The position numbers and the translations under genes are program-made. This document shows, piece by piece, positions 16,806 through 26,400 of a DNA stretch of 64,000 nt (position 1 is its first letter; each line of letters starts with the position of its first letter). The DNA lies in the IMG/VR virus record IMGVR_UViG_3300034021_001440, positions 48,419-112,418 of that record. One strand, written 5' to 3'. This DNA comes from a virus. Below the pieces are notes generated by a model, which did not search any database, was not told the DNA's origin, and saw only the letters and a program-made list of their open reading frames with translations.

Positions 16806-19800
16806 ATGGCGGTCCCGAATCCCCCATTCAACCCAAACAACCGCATTCCAAACGACCCTTTCAACTCTATTAATGTTCCTACCTTTAATACAAGTTTTGG
16901 CCCCATGATCATTGGGTCTGGACTCAGTATTTCCGGTATCGGGAATCCTCAGACTCTTTCCGCTACTGGTGGCGGTGGTGGAGCGGTCAATCAGGTTCTT
17001 GGCGGTGTGGGCATCTCGACGTCCCCATCAACTGGAACCGTATATGTCAATAACACCGGGGTCACCTCGCTGACGGCTGGCTCCGGTATTGCCATTTCTG
17101 CTAGCACTGGCGCCATCACAATCAGTGCTTCGGGTGTTGGCACTGGCACCGTGACCTCCGTTGCTACAGGCACTGGCCTGACCGGCGGTCCGATTATCGC
17201 CAGTGGCACCATCTCTCTGGCAAATACTGCAGTATCCCCTGGCACATATAACTATTCTACCATCACCGTCGATGCTCAGGGTCGTCTGACTGCTGCTTCC
17301 AGTGGTGCTGCTCCCGTAACAAATATTGCGACTGGAACTGGGCTCACTGGCGGTCCGATCACAACCACTGGGACCATCGCTCTTGCCAACACCTCCGTTA
17401 CGGCGGGCAGCTACACCAATGCCAACATCGTCGTTGACGCGCAGGGTCGTATCACCTCTGCCTCAAACGGAACAGCTTGCACTGGCACCGTCACTTCTGT
17501 GGCAACTGGCACAGGGCTGACCGGTGGGACAATCACCACTGCGGGAACGATTGCCCTGGCAGACACTGCTGTGTCCCCCGGTACTTACAACTTTGCAACT
17601 ATAACCGTCGACCAACAAGGTCGTCTCACTGCTGCTTCGACTGGAACTCCTCCAACTCCCGGAAGCACCACGGTTACTTCCCCGATTACTAATAGCGGTA
17701 CTGCCCTCAACCCGAACATTGGTATTCAAACAGCAACCACAGGTCAGCTCGGTGCGGTTCAAGTCGGCAGCAATATTGATGTTTCCTCTGGCGTCATCAG
17801 TGTTGCCTCTACCGTAGGTGTTGCGACTGCGGTTAGCAACCTCGGTGTGACAACAATCACTGACAACGTAACCTCTACCTCTTGCAACAGTGCCCTGTCT
17901 GCGAACCAGGGACGGGCTCTGCAACAGCAGATTAACTCCCTCCTGGTGACAGGGACGGTCGAACTCGCTGGTACCATTGATGGTAGCACAGGTTTTGTTG
18001 CAACAACAACCTCACTGGGGTCTAGCAAAGGCTACACCGTTGGTGCCGTTCTGCCCGCTGCATCCGCAACCACTGTCAACAGCTACGTCATTGTAACAAC
18101 TCCTGGAACAATGACACCTCCTGGCGGTGTTTCCACTGCCGTAACTCGTGGTGACTGGTGGCTGGTGACCCAGTCTTCCCCTGGCGTCTACGTCTGGAGC
18201 TACCTGAACGTTGGTTTCGACCCTCCGATGGCCAGCACAACGACCGCTGGTCTCGTTGAGCTTGCCACGGATGCCGAGACACAAGCGGGCACGAGTGCCT
18301 CTTTGGCAGTCACCCCGGCTGGCGCCTGCGCAACTTATATTCCTTTCACTCAACTGACTGCCAAAGGCGCTCTGATCTCTGCCAGCGGTGCAAACACTGC
18401 TCTGACTGTGACGGTTGGTTCAGATGGTCAGGTTCTGACTGCTTGTTCTGCCTCCCCGAGCGGACTGTGCTGGACTGCTTCTTCGGTTCCCGCCATTCCT
18501 TGCGCTTGCATCACTGCCAAAGGTGATCTGATAACGGGCACTGCGGCAAACACACCCATTGCCCTCCCTGTGGGAACCAATGGACAGATTCTCTATGCGG
18601 ACTCCGCCTGCAGCACGGGGCTGACGTGGGGAACTGCTCCCATCACTTGCCTCGCGTTTGATGCCAAAGGTGACCTTCTGACTGGTTTTGGCCCTGACTC
18701 TTATGGCATTCTGGGCGTTGGCAGCAACGGCTGCGTGCTCGTTGCGTGCTCAGCTTGTGCCCAAGGAATGTGCTGGGGTCGTGGCGTCAACTCTGCCACC
18801 CCGACTTGCGAAGGTATTGTATACGGTTGCACACTGGCAACCGCAACTGCCCTTGGCTGCAACGCTCTGACCACCGGCACCGGTGCCAATAGCGTGGCCA
18901 TTGGTACTCTGGCACTGACCAACAGTGGCGCGGGTACTGACAACGTTGCTGTTGGTTATGCCTCGCTTTGCTGCAACACGACCGGCTCTTGCAACACCGT
19001 TGTCGGCTCTTGTGCCAACTGCCTTGCTACAGCCACAACCGGAAACACTGCTGTTGGTACCAAAGTTCTGAGCTGCAACAACACCGGAAATAACAACACT
19101 GCCGTTGGCTCTCTTGCGCTTCGCGATAATGCTTCGGGCTCCTACAACACCAGCGTTGGCTGGGCCGCTGGATTCAACCTCACCTCTGGCTGCTATAACC
19201 TGGCCCTTGGCATCAACACCTGTCTTCCCAACCCCGCAGGAAACTGCCAGCTGGCCATTGGTTTTGGCAGCGGCACCAACTGGCTGACCGGTGACAGCAG
19301 CAAGCACATTCAACCTGGTGCTGGCATTCGCGACTGTGCCGGTTGTCTCGGTTGCGCTGGACAGTTCCTGTGCTCCACTGGCACTGCCATTCAGTGGGTG
19401 ACTGGTGTGGGTGACACTCCTGTTGGCACCGTAAACTGGTTCGGTGCTGCGACTGCCCCTGTTGGCTGGCTTGTTGCTGACGGTCGTGCCGTGAGCCGCA
19501 CCGCTTATGCTGCCCTCTACGCTGTGATCGGTACCACCTACGGTACTGGTGATGGCACTTCCACGTTCAACCTGCCCGACCTGCGTGCTGTGTTCATCCG
19601 TGGCGTTGATAACGCTGGCGGCACTGCTCGCGGCGTTGACCCAGGTCGTGCGTTCGGTAGTTTGCAGGCGAACTCCGTTCAGTCTCACTGCCACCAAGTG
19701 CAAGTTATCGCGGGTGGTGCTGGTCGCCCTGAGTGGTTGTTCCCCAACAACGCTTGCCCCATTGGAGCCGGATATCCGGCGCCCACTGGTGGTGCCGTCC

Positions 19801-20999
19801 GATCCGCTGGTTTCACAGACCTCACCGGTGGCACGGAAACACGCCCCCTCAACATGGCGCTGTTGCCTTGCATCAAGTACGAAATCACGGTTGCTCCGAC
19901 CACTCCGTCTGCCTGCGGCATCCCCTGCGCCTGCGTGACGGGCAAAGGTGCCATCATCGTGGGAAGCGCCCCGAACACCCCGACCGCTCTGCCCGTCGGT
20001 TTCAACTGTCAGATTCTGGTTGCAAATAGCAACTGTGCGCAGGGTCTGGCCTGGGCGAACCCGCCTGGTGTGAACTATCAGCAGTGTGCGGCTCCTGCCT
20101 TCACAACACCCGTCAACAGCCTCTGTCAGATCGCTGCCATCTCGATCAACACCTTGGGCAACCCTGTGCAGGTCAATGCCTATGGCGATGCCTATAGCAG
20201 CGGGTCCAACTGGTTTGGTTGCGTCTTCATTCGCCGTTGCGGTTCTCCCAACTCGGACTCCCGTTCGTCTTGGCTGGAAAACAATGCGGGCAACATCAAC
20301 GAAGCCTTTGCCCTCTCCGTTATTGACAACCCTCCCGCTGGCACCTATTGCTACGCCCTCATGATGTGCGTCCCGAGTGGATCCGGGGGCAACATCATCG
20401 CTGGCGAAGCCGGTGGTCCGGTTCTCAACGCTGTGGAACTCGGTTCTGCCTGCTACACCAACGCCATTCCTTGCACCGCCATCACCGCCAAAGGCGACCT
20501 GATTGCCGGTGTGGGTATCAACTCCCCCACCGCTCTGCCCGTTGGCAGCTGTGGTGCGGTTCTTCGCCCCAACCCTGCCTGTGCCACTGGCCTGCAGTGG
20601 TGTGAAGTCGGCAAGACTGCCAGCGGCGTTGTCAGCACTGTCAACGTTGCGAACCAGTGGGTCACGATCGATGACATGCAGTTTGGTTTCTGGAACGGAT
20701 TCAAGAGCTTCGTTATGAGGTTGGCACCGGGCTGCGCTTATAGTCTTGGTGCAACTTGGACCAGCTGCTATATTGGCGACGGTGGTGGATTTGGTTCCAC
20801 ATACTATCGAGATCAGACCCTGGTCGCCGGTACTTGGCGATTCATCTGGTGCGACCTGAACTACAGTCAGCACGGCCCGACTCAAAACGCAACCATCTGC
20901 CTGCTTGGCCCCGCTGGCGCCACTCGCATGTATCAGTTCATGGGCATGGTCAGTTCAGCTTACTGCTGCAACCCCATCTCCGTCACTCGCGTCCTCTGA
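16806..20999 (+). CDS. Tail fibre 3: beta modules, NTAVG repeats, collar domain
   Basis: ATG 16806 (MAVPNPPFNPNNRIPNDPF) is chosen over a TTG at 16797 because it gives the N-terminus shared with other fibres. The product has 1397 residues. About residues 115-283 carry three copies of a ~60-residue unit with TGTGLTGGPITTTGTI and VDAQGRITSAS. AKGDLITGTxxNTP..LPVGTNGQ modules follow. NTAVG repeats of 17 residues occupy about 677-795, then a WLTGDSSKHIQPGAGI module (19245-19397), then a tail-collar domain at about 872-945. A further AKG module and a beta-rich C-terminal domain close the protein. It is unusually rich in Cys for a fibre. Confidence 0.8.
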   Translation: MAVPNPPFNPNNRIPNDPFNSINVPTFNTSFGPMIIGSGLSISGIGNPQTLSATGGGGGAVNQVLGGVGISTSPSTGTVYVNNTGVTSLTAGSGIAISASTGAITISASGVGTGTVTSVATGTGLTGGPIIASGTISLANTAVSPGTYNYSTITVDAQGRLTAASSGAAPVTNIATGTGLTGGPITTTGTIALANTSVTAGSYTNANIVVDAQGRITSASNGTACTGTVTSVATGTGLTGGTITTAGTIALADTAVSPGTYNFATITVDQQGRLTAASTGTPPTPGSTTVTSPITNSGTALNPNIGIQTATTGQLGAVQVGSNIDVSSGVISVASTVGVATAVSNLGVTTITDNVTSTSCNSALSANQGRALQQQINSLLVTGTVELAGTIDGSTGFVATTTSLGSSKGYTVGAVLPAASATTVNSYVIVTTPGTMTPPGGVSTAVTRGDWWLVTQSSPGVYVWSYLNVGFDPPMASTTTAGLVELATDAETQAGTSASLAVTPAGACATYIPFTQLTAKGALISASGANTALTVTVGSDGQVLTACSASPSGLCWTASSVPAIPCACITAKGDLITGTAANTPIALPVGTNGQILYADSACSTGLTWGTAPITCLAFDAKGDLLTGFGPDSYGILGVGSNGCVLVACSACAQGMCWGRGVNSATPTCEGIVYGCTLATATALGCNALTTGTGANSVAIGTLALTNSGAGTDNVAVGYASLCCNTTGSCNTVVGSCANCLATATTGNTAVGTKVLSCNNTGNNNTAVGSLALRDNASGSYNTSVGWAAGFNLTSGCYNLALGINTCLPNPAGNCQLAIGFGSGTNWLTGDSSKHIQPGAGIRDCAGCLGCAGQFLCSTGTAIQWVTGVGDTPVGTVNWFGAATAPVGWLVADGRAVSRTAYAALYAVIGTTYGTGDGTSTFNLPDLRAVFIRGVDNAGGTARGVDPGRAFGSLQANSVQSHCHQVQVIAGGAGRPEWLFPNNACPIGAGYPAPTGGAVRSAGFTDLTGGTETRPLNMALLPCIKYEITVAPTTPSACGIPCACVTGKGAIIVGSAPNTPTALPVGFNCQILVANSNCAQGLAWANPPGVNYQQCAAPAFTTPVNSLCQIAAISINTLGNPVQVNAYGDAYSSGSNWFGCVFIRRCGSPNSDSRSSWLENNAGNINEAFALSVIDNPPAGTYCYALMMCVPSGSGGNIIAGEAGGPVLNAVELGSACYTNAIPCTAITAKGDLIAGVGINSPTALPVGSCGAVLRPNPACATGLQWCEVGKTASGVVSTVNVANQWVTIDDMQFGFWNGFKSFVMRLAPGCAYSLGATWTSCYIGDGGGFGSTYYRDQTLVAGTWRFIWCDLNYSQHGPTQNATICLLGPAGATRMYQFMGMVSSAYCCNPISVTRVL

Positions 21000-21008
21000 C
21001 CTGGCAAC

Positions 21009-21016
21009 GGGTAAAA
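21009..21016 (+). promoter_or_regulatory. Late element GGGTAAAA for fibre 4
   Basis: Exact GGGTAAAA, 27 bases before ATG 21044. Confidence 0.6.
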
Positions 21017-21043
21017 ATAAACACATCACTCTTGTAGAAAGCA

Positions 21044-23410
21044 ATGGGTTTGTCGACTCCCTTTAATCCCAACTCCCCCATTCCAAACAACCCATTTTAC
21101 GCTCCGCAGTTTTCCACTATCAACTCCAGCATCGGTCCGCTGATCCTTGGCACCGGTCTGAACATTTCGGCAGTTGGAAACCCTCCCACTCTGAGCACCA
21201 GCGGGGGAGGGGGCGGCGGATCCGTTTCGCAAATCATCGCTGGCACCGGCATTAGTGTGTCCCCCTCGGGCGGTACCGGCAACGTCATTGTCAATAACAC
21301 CGGCGTTCTCAGCCTCGTGGCTGGCACGGGCATTTCCGTGTCGTCTGTGGGCGGTGTCTACACCGTGAACGCCACAGGTGGCGCTGGTACTGTCACCCTG
21401 ATCAACTCTGGCTCCGGTCTGACCGGTGGCCCGATCACCACAAGCGGCACTCTGGCTCTGAACTACGCCTGTGTGGTTGACCCCACCGACTTTACTGGCA
21501 AAGGTGCTATCCTTGCTGGTACCGGTGTGGGCACATACAGTGCTCTGGCTGTTGGCGCAAACGGTCTGGTTCTGACTGCTTGTTCGACCGCTGCCAACGG
21601 CGTTTGCTGGGCTTCGGCAAGCGCGAACGACATTCCCTGCTCCGCGATTACTGCCAAAGGTGCCCTGATTACTGGCACCGGCCCTTCCACCCTGTTCTCT
21701 CTGGGCGTGGGCACCAACGGCCAAGTCCTGACTGCCTGCTCGGCTTGTGGCCCTGGCATGTACTGGACCAACCCGACCGCAGTTGTTCCTGACGCCACCC
21801 CGTCCGTTGAGGGCATCGTCTACGGCATCACCGACGCTGTCACAACATTCAACGTGGGTCTGGGCTCGGACGTTCTGGCTGCTGGTCCGGCGACTGGGCC
21901 TGGCAACGTTGCCATTGGTACTCAGGCTGGATACAATGTCACTTCGGGTCAGCAAAATAACCTCATCGGTGCTGGTGCTGGTTGCGCCATCACCTCTGGT
22001 AATGCGAACAATTTCCTCGGATTCCTGGCTGGTGGTGCTGTAACGACTGGTTCCCAGAATGTTCTGCTGGGCAACAGTGCAGGCAGCTCTTATACAACCG
22101 AACAGGGCAACGTCATCATCGGTGGCAACGCTGGCGTGGCTGGTGTCTGCAACCAAATCCTTCTGTCGGACGGCATCGGCACCCTGCGTCTTCAACTCAA
22201 CCAGTGCGGCGCTATCTCTCCGGACGGTACCACCTACGGTACTGCCGGTCAGGTCCTGTGCTCGGGTGGTCCAAACACCACCTGGGGTTGGACCTCTAGT
22301 TCCACCTCTGAAGCTACCTCCGTCGCTGCTGGCATCATCAAGGGTTGCACCGACAACACCCTTTGTAACTCCTTCTTCGGTTGCTGTGCTGGTCCTGGTC
22401 CCCTCTCTACAGGTGCTTGCAACACTGCTCTGGGATATCGGGCAGGTGCTGCTATCTCGACTGGTAATGTAAACACCATTGTCGGATTTGGGGCTGGTTG
22501 TACCATTAGCAGCGGTAACTGGAACGTCATCATGGGCCATAGTGCCGGTGACTCCATTACATCGGGTGGTTGCAACATTGCCATCGGTGGTGCTGCTGGT
22601 GCATCCATTACCACCACCTGCGAGAACGTTCTGATTGGTGACCTTGCAGGCACTTCTCTGACCGGTCTTCAAAACGTTGGTGTGGGAACACAAGCACTTT
22701 GTGCCGTTGGTGCTGCAAATGCCAACACTGCTCTGGGTCACAACGCGGGTAGCAGAATCACAATTGGTAACTGCAACGTTGCCGTGGGCTATCTTGCCCT
22801 GGGCTCGCCGATAACGACCATCACCGGCAACAACAACGTGTCTGTTGGCGCTGGTAGTTTCAACAGCTTGACCTCCGGTAGTGCCAACATCTCGATTGGT
22901 AATGGAAACAATAACCCTCTGACAACCGGTGGTTGCAACATCAGCATTGGCTCGACTAATGGCCTGCCAGCTGCAAACACCTGCTACACAACCATCATCG
23001 GAAACGGCATCGTTGCCACGCAAAGTTGCCAGGTGATTATTGGATGGGTGACCGGTGGAACTTGTGCCTCCTTTGTCAACGGCTCGCTCAACTGGACCGT
23101 GAGCTCTGATGCTCGAATGAAGGATAAGGTCGAAGACTTCACCGAGGGTCTTGAACTTATTGAAAAACTTCAACCCCGGAGCTATAACTTCATCGGCGGT
23201 TGCGAAGAGGGTGACGAAGGCGTTCCTGCTTTCGGCCTCATCGCTCAAGAAGTGGCTGAAGCCATTGCCGGAACCAGTGCTGAGGGTCGCGGTCTGATTG
23301 GTGGAACGGAAGAAAACGGATACGGAATTACTTATCCTCAGCTTATCATTCCTCTGATCAACGCTGTCAAGGAATTGTCGGCCCGAGTGAAAGAACTCGA
23401 GTCCAAATGA
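21044..23410 (+). CDS. Tail fibre 4 with S74 intramolecular chaperone domain
   Basis: The 788-residue product starts MGLSTPFNPNSPIPNNPFYA, the shared anchor. Beta modules and AKGALI..GTG modules precede a NTAVG-type repeat region at about 284-662. The last 100 residues are a peptidase_S74 / endosialidase-chaperone domain: S688-D-A-R-M-K693 is the expected Ser/Lys cleavage site, followed by LQPRSYNF, GLIAQEVAEAI and a final coiled coil (AVKELSARVKELE). Such domains drive trimer folding and cut themselves off. Release of the last ~100 residues after Ser-dependent cleavage is expected from family knowledge. A terminator follows at 23435. Confidence 0.85.
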   Translation: MGLSTPFNPNSPIPNNPFYAPQFSTINSSIGPLILGTGLNISAVGNPPTLSTSGGGGGGSVSQIIAGTGISVSPSGGTGNVIVNNTGVLSLVAGTGISVSSVGGVYTVNATGGAGTVTLINSGSGLTGGPITTSGTLALNYACVVDPTDFTGKGAILAGTGVGTYSALAVGANGLVLTACSTAANGVCWASASANDIPCSAITAKGALITGTGPSTLFSLGVGTNGQVLTACSACGPGMYWTNPTAVVPDATPSVEGIVYGITDAVTTFNVGLGSDVLAAGPATGPGNVAIGTQAGYNVTSGQQNNLIGAGAGCAITSGNANNFLGFLAGGAVTTGSQNVLLGNSAGSSYTTEQGNVIIGGNAGVAGVCNQILLSDGIGTLRLQLNQCGAISPDGTTYGTAGQVLCSGGPNTTWGWTSSSTSEATSVAAGIIKGCTDNTLCNSFFGCCAGPGPLSTGACNTALGYRAGAAISTGNVNTIVGFGAGCTISSGNWNVIMGHSAGDSITSGGCNIAIGGAAGASITTTCENVLIGDLAGTSLTGLQNVGVGTQALCAVGAANANTALGHNAGSRITIGNCNVAVGYLALGSPITTITGNNNVSVGAGSFNSLTSGSANISIGNGNNNPLTTGGCNISIGSTNGLPAANTCYTTIIGNGIVATQSCQVIIGWVTGGTCASFVNGSLNWTVSSDARMKDKVEDFTEGLELIEKLQPRSYNFIGGCEEGDEGVPAFGLIAQEVAEAIAGTSAEGRGLIGGTEENGYGITYPQLIIPLINAVKELSARVKELESK

Positions 23411-23434
23411 GTTGAATAAAACTTGAACGCACAC

Positions 23435-23458
23435 GGGGACCTTCGGGTCCCCATTTTT
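23435..23458 (+). terminator. Rho-independent terminator with TTCG loop
   Basis: GGGGACC (23435-23441), loop TTCG, GGTCCCC (23446-23452), then ATTTTT. It has nearly the same stem and loop as the terminator at 16746 and again stands just before a late element. Confidence 0.9.
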
Positions 23459-23464
23459 GTTGCC

Positions 23465-23472
23465 GGGTAAAA
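23465..23472 (+). promoter_or_regulatory. Late element GGGTAAAA for fibre 5
   Basis: Exact GGGTAAAA, 25 bases before ATG 23498, directly after a terminator. Confidence 0.65.
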
Positions 23473-23497
23473 GTGTTTATCTAGACGTTTGCCAGCA

Positions 23498-26400
23498 ATG
23501 GGATTGCCGACGCCCCCCTTTAATCCAAACACCCCAATCCCAAACAATCCCTTCCAGAGCCCTCAAACATACACTGTCAATGGTCTAAGTGGCCCCACGA
23601 TTGTTGGTGATGGTCTATATGTTGACTATGCCAATCTATCAATCAATTCCTCCGGCTCCCTAATCACTGGCATCATTGCCGGTTTGGGCATCAGTGTTTC
23701 AAGCACGGTTGGCAATATCACAGTCAGCAACACTGGTGTTCTCAGCCTGAACGCTGGACCTGGTATCAGCATTTCCGGGTCTACAGGAAACATCACAATT
23801 AGTTCCACAGGTAGCGGCAGCGGCACGGTCACTAGCATCACTGCGAGTACAGGACTTACTGGTGGAACCATTACCACAAGTGGGACTATAGCACTGGCAA
23901 ACACTACGGTGAACGCTGGCAGCTACACTTTTGCTTCGTTTACGGTAGATCCGCAAGGTCGTCTAACCGCAGCAAGCAATGGTTCCGTACCCACTGCAAC
24001 TCCTACGACCTTAGGGTTGACTTTTGCAGGACCTGGTGACCTTATTACAGGTAATAGCTCTACCGGATATTGCGCTCTAAGTTCAATACCATCAGTAACA
24101 ATTTCAGAACGCAACACAGCGTTAGGTGTGCTGGCTCTCAGACTTCTCACCAATGCCGTGGATAACACAGCAGTTGGTTACTCGGCTCTTAACTCGAACC
24201 TCATAGGGAGTTACAACACCGTTATTGGTTCCAATGCTGGTTTTAGCGTAACTGGATCAAAAAACGTTGTTATCGGTGCCTACGTCAATCCTGCGAACGT
24301 CGCAGGGAACTGTCAACTTGCTATTGGACCTTCTGGTGGTTTCTGTTGGCTCACAGGTAACAGCACTCTAGCTATTAAACCAGGCGCCGGAATCATTGAC
24401 TGCGCCGGTTCCTGCGGAACCGCTGGTCAGGTTCTGATGAGCAACGGCTCGAACGCCATTTGCTGGGGGACTGTGGCTGCAGGCAGCGGCATTCCTTGTG
24501 CTTGCATCACAGCCAAAGGCGCTCTTGTCACAGGCACCGCTGCCTCAACTCCGGTTGGTCTTACCGTTGGAACCGACGGTCAAGTTCTGACAGCCTGTGC
24601 AGCTTGCACGACAGGTTTGACTTGGGCTGCCGGTGGTGGCGGTGGAAGTGGCACAGTGACCGACATCACTGCTGGCACCGGACTTACGGGCGGCACAATC
24701 ACAACGTCTGGAACCGTCGCTCTTGACACCGCCTGCGTTATTCCGCCTACGGCTTTCACACAGAAAGGCGAAATGCTAATTGGTACAGGAGCTGGTACGT
24801 ATACTGTGGTGGCCCCGGGAACACCCGGTCAGTACCTTACTTACACCAGTCCAAAAGTCGGTTGCAATGCCATATGGACGGACCCGGTGGGGGTTGCAAC
24901 ACCTGGTGATCTTGGTTTGGGTTACGGTTTCTACGACACCTCCACCTCTCCCAATAGCATGGCCGCAGGGCAAGGTTCCTTAGGCAACCTTATTGGAGGA
25001 GATAGTAATACGGCCCTGGGTTTTCAAGCTCTTGTAAACTTAAGCACCGGGTCTCGAAATATTGGTCTTGGGTTCTGTGCCGGAAGTGGCCTAACTACTG
25101 AGACAGACAACGTCTTAATTGGATCTTCAGCAGGTAACTTTGACACTCTCACTCAAACAGTAGCTATCGGCTCTTATGCGGGAACAAAAGCAACAAATAG
25201 CGTCTTCATCGGTTACTGTGCGATTCAGTTCGGTCTCAGAAGCTGCAATTCCGTCGTAATCGGCGCCAATGCACTAAACGACAACGCATACACAGGTTGT
25301 CAGCTTGTTGCTATCGGACCTAACGTTTCTATACCTGCTTTCAACACCAGCTGCCAACTTGCTATTGGTTTCTCTGCCACTGACAATTGGCTCACCGGTG
25401 ACCCCACCAAAGCCATCAAACCCGGTGCTGGTATTATCGACTGTGCCGGTTCCTGCGGAACCGCTGGTCAGGTTCTCTCTTCAACGGGAACGAACAATAT
25501 CCTGTGGGCTTCTGGCGCTGCTGCTGCTGCTGCAACTCCGAATAGTTTGGGCACTATTTACGGATGTACTACTACCACATCCAACTCTTTTCTCGGGTAC
25601 CGTGCTGGAACCTCTCAAACCGACAACTGCCGAGCTACCTTGGTGGGGAGAGATGCTGGATTCCTTTTAACGACGGGTGACGGTAACACCGGTGTAGGTA
25701 GCACCGCATTGTGTAGCGTAGTGACGGGTTGCTTTAACACCGCCGTCGGTGACAGAGCAATGCAACGTGCCGGATCGGTAGCTCAAGCAAATACCGCGCT
25801 CGGAGTAGTTGCTCTTGAGGATGTTACAGGTGCTTATAACGTAGCTCTGGGTGTTGAGGCTGGTCTCCAGCTCCTTGCTGGAAACTGCAACGTGTTTTTA
25901 GGTGCCGTTGCCGCCCGAGACAATACATCGGGTAACAGAAATGTTGTTATTGGCCCAAATACCACCACCTCTACCTTAACGGTTAGCTGCGAGCTTGTTA
26001 TCGGGTATAACGCAGGTCAAAACTGGTTGACGGGTGATAGCACCAAAGCCATCAAACCCGGTGCTGGTATTATCGACTGTACAGGTTCCTGTGGTACTGC
26101 GGGTCAAGCTTTGCTGAGTGACGGTGCTAACGCAGTTTGCTGGGGATCCGTAAGTGCTGCTAAAGCCTGCCCGACGACACTCGGAACGGTGTATGGATAC
26201 GTGGGCACAAACGTTAAAACCGATGCCAGCATAGGTATCGGCCTATGTTCCATGGTGTCGTCCACTCCAACGAACACCCCAACCAACGCAGCATTGGGTT
26301 TTGGCACTCTTTGTTCTCTGACTACCGGCGGCGGTAACGTCGCAATGGGTTGGCGCGCTCTCGTTACGATGACGACTGGTAGTGGAAACACTGTGGTCGG

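Noticed and set aside
21026-23434. An 802-codon open frame on the minus strand opposite fibre 4, and a 711-codon one opposite fibre 3 (18750-20885)
   Set aside because: They mirror repeat-rich, GC-biased + strand genes with clear domains (S74, collar). Their products are low-complexity and they have no promoter or ribosome site, so they are shadows.
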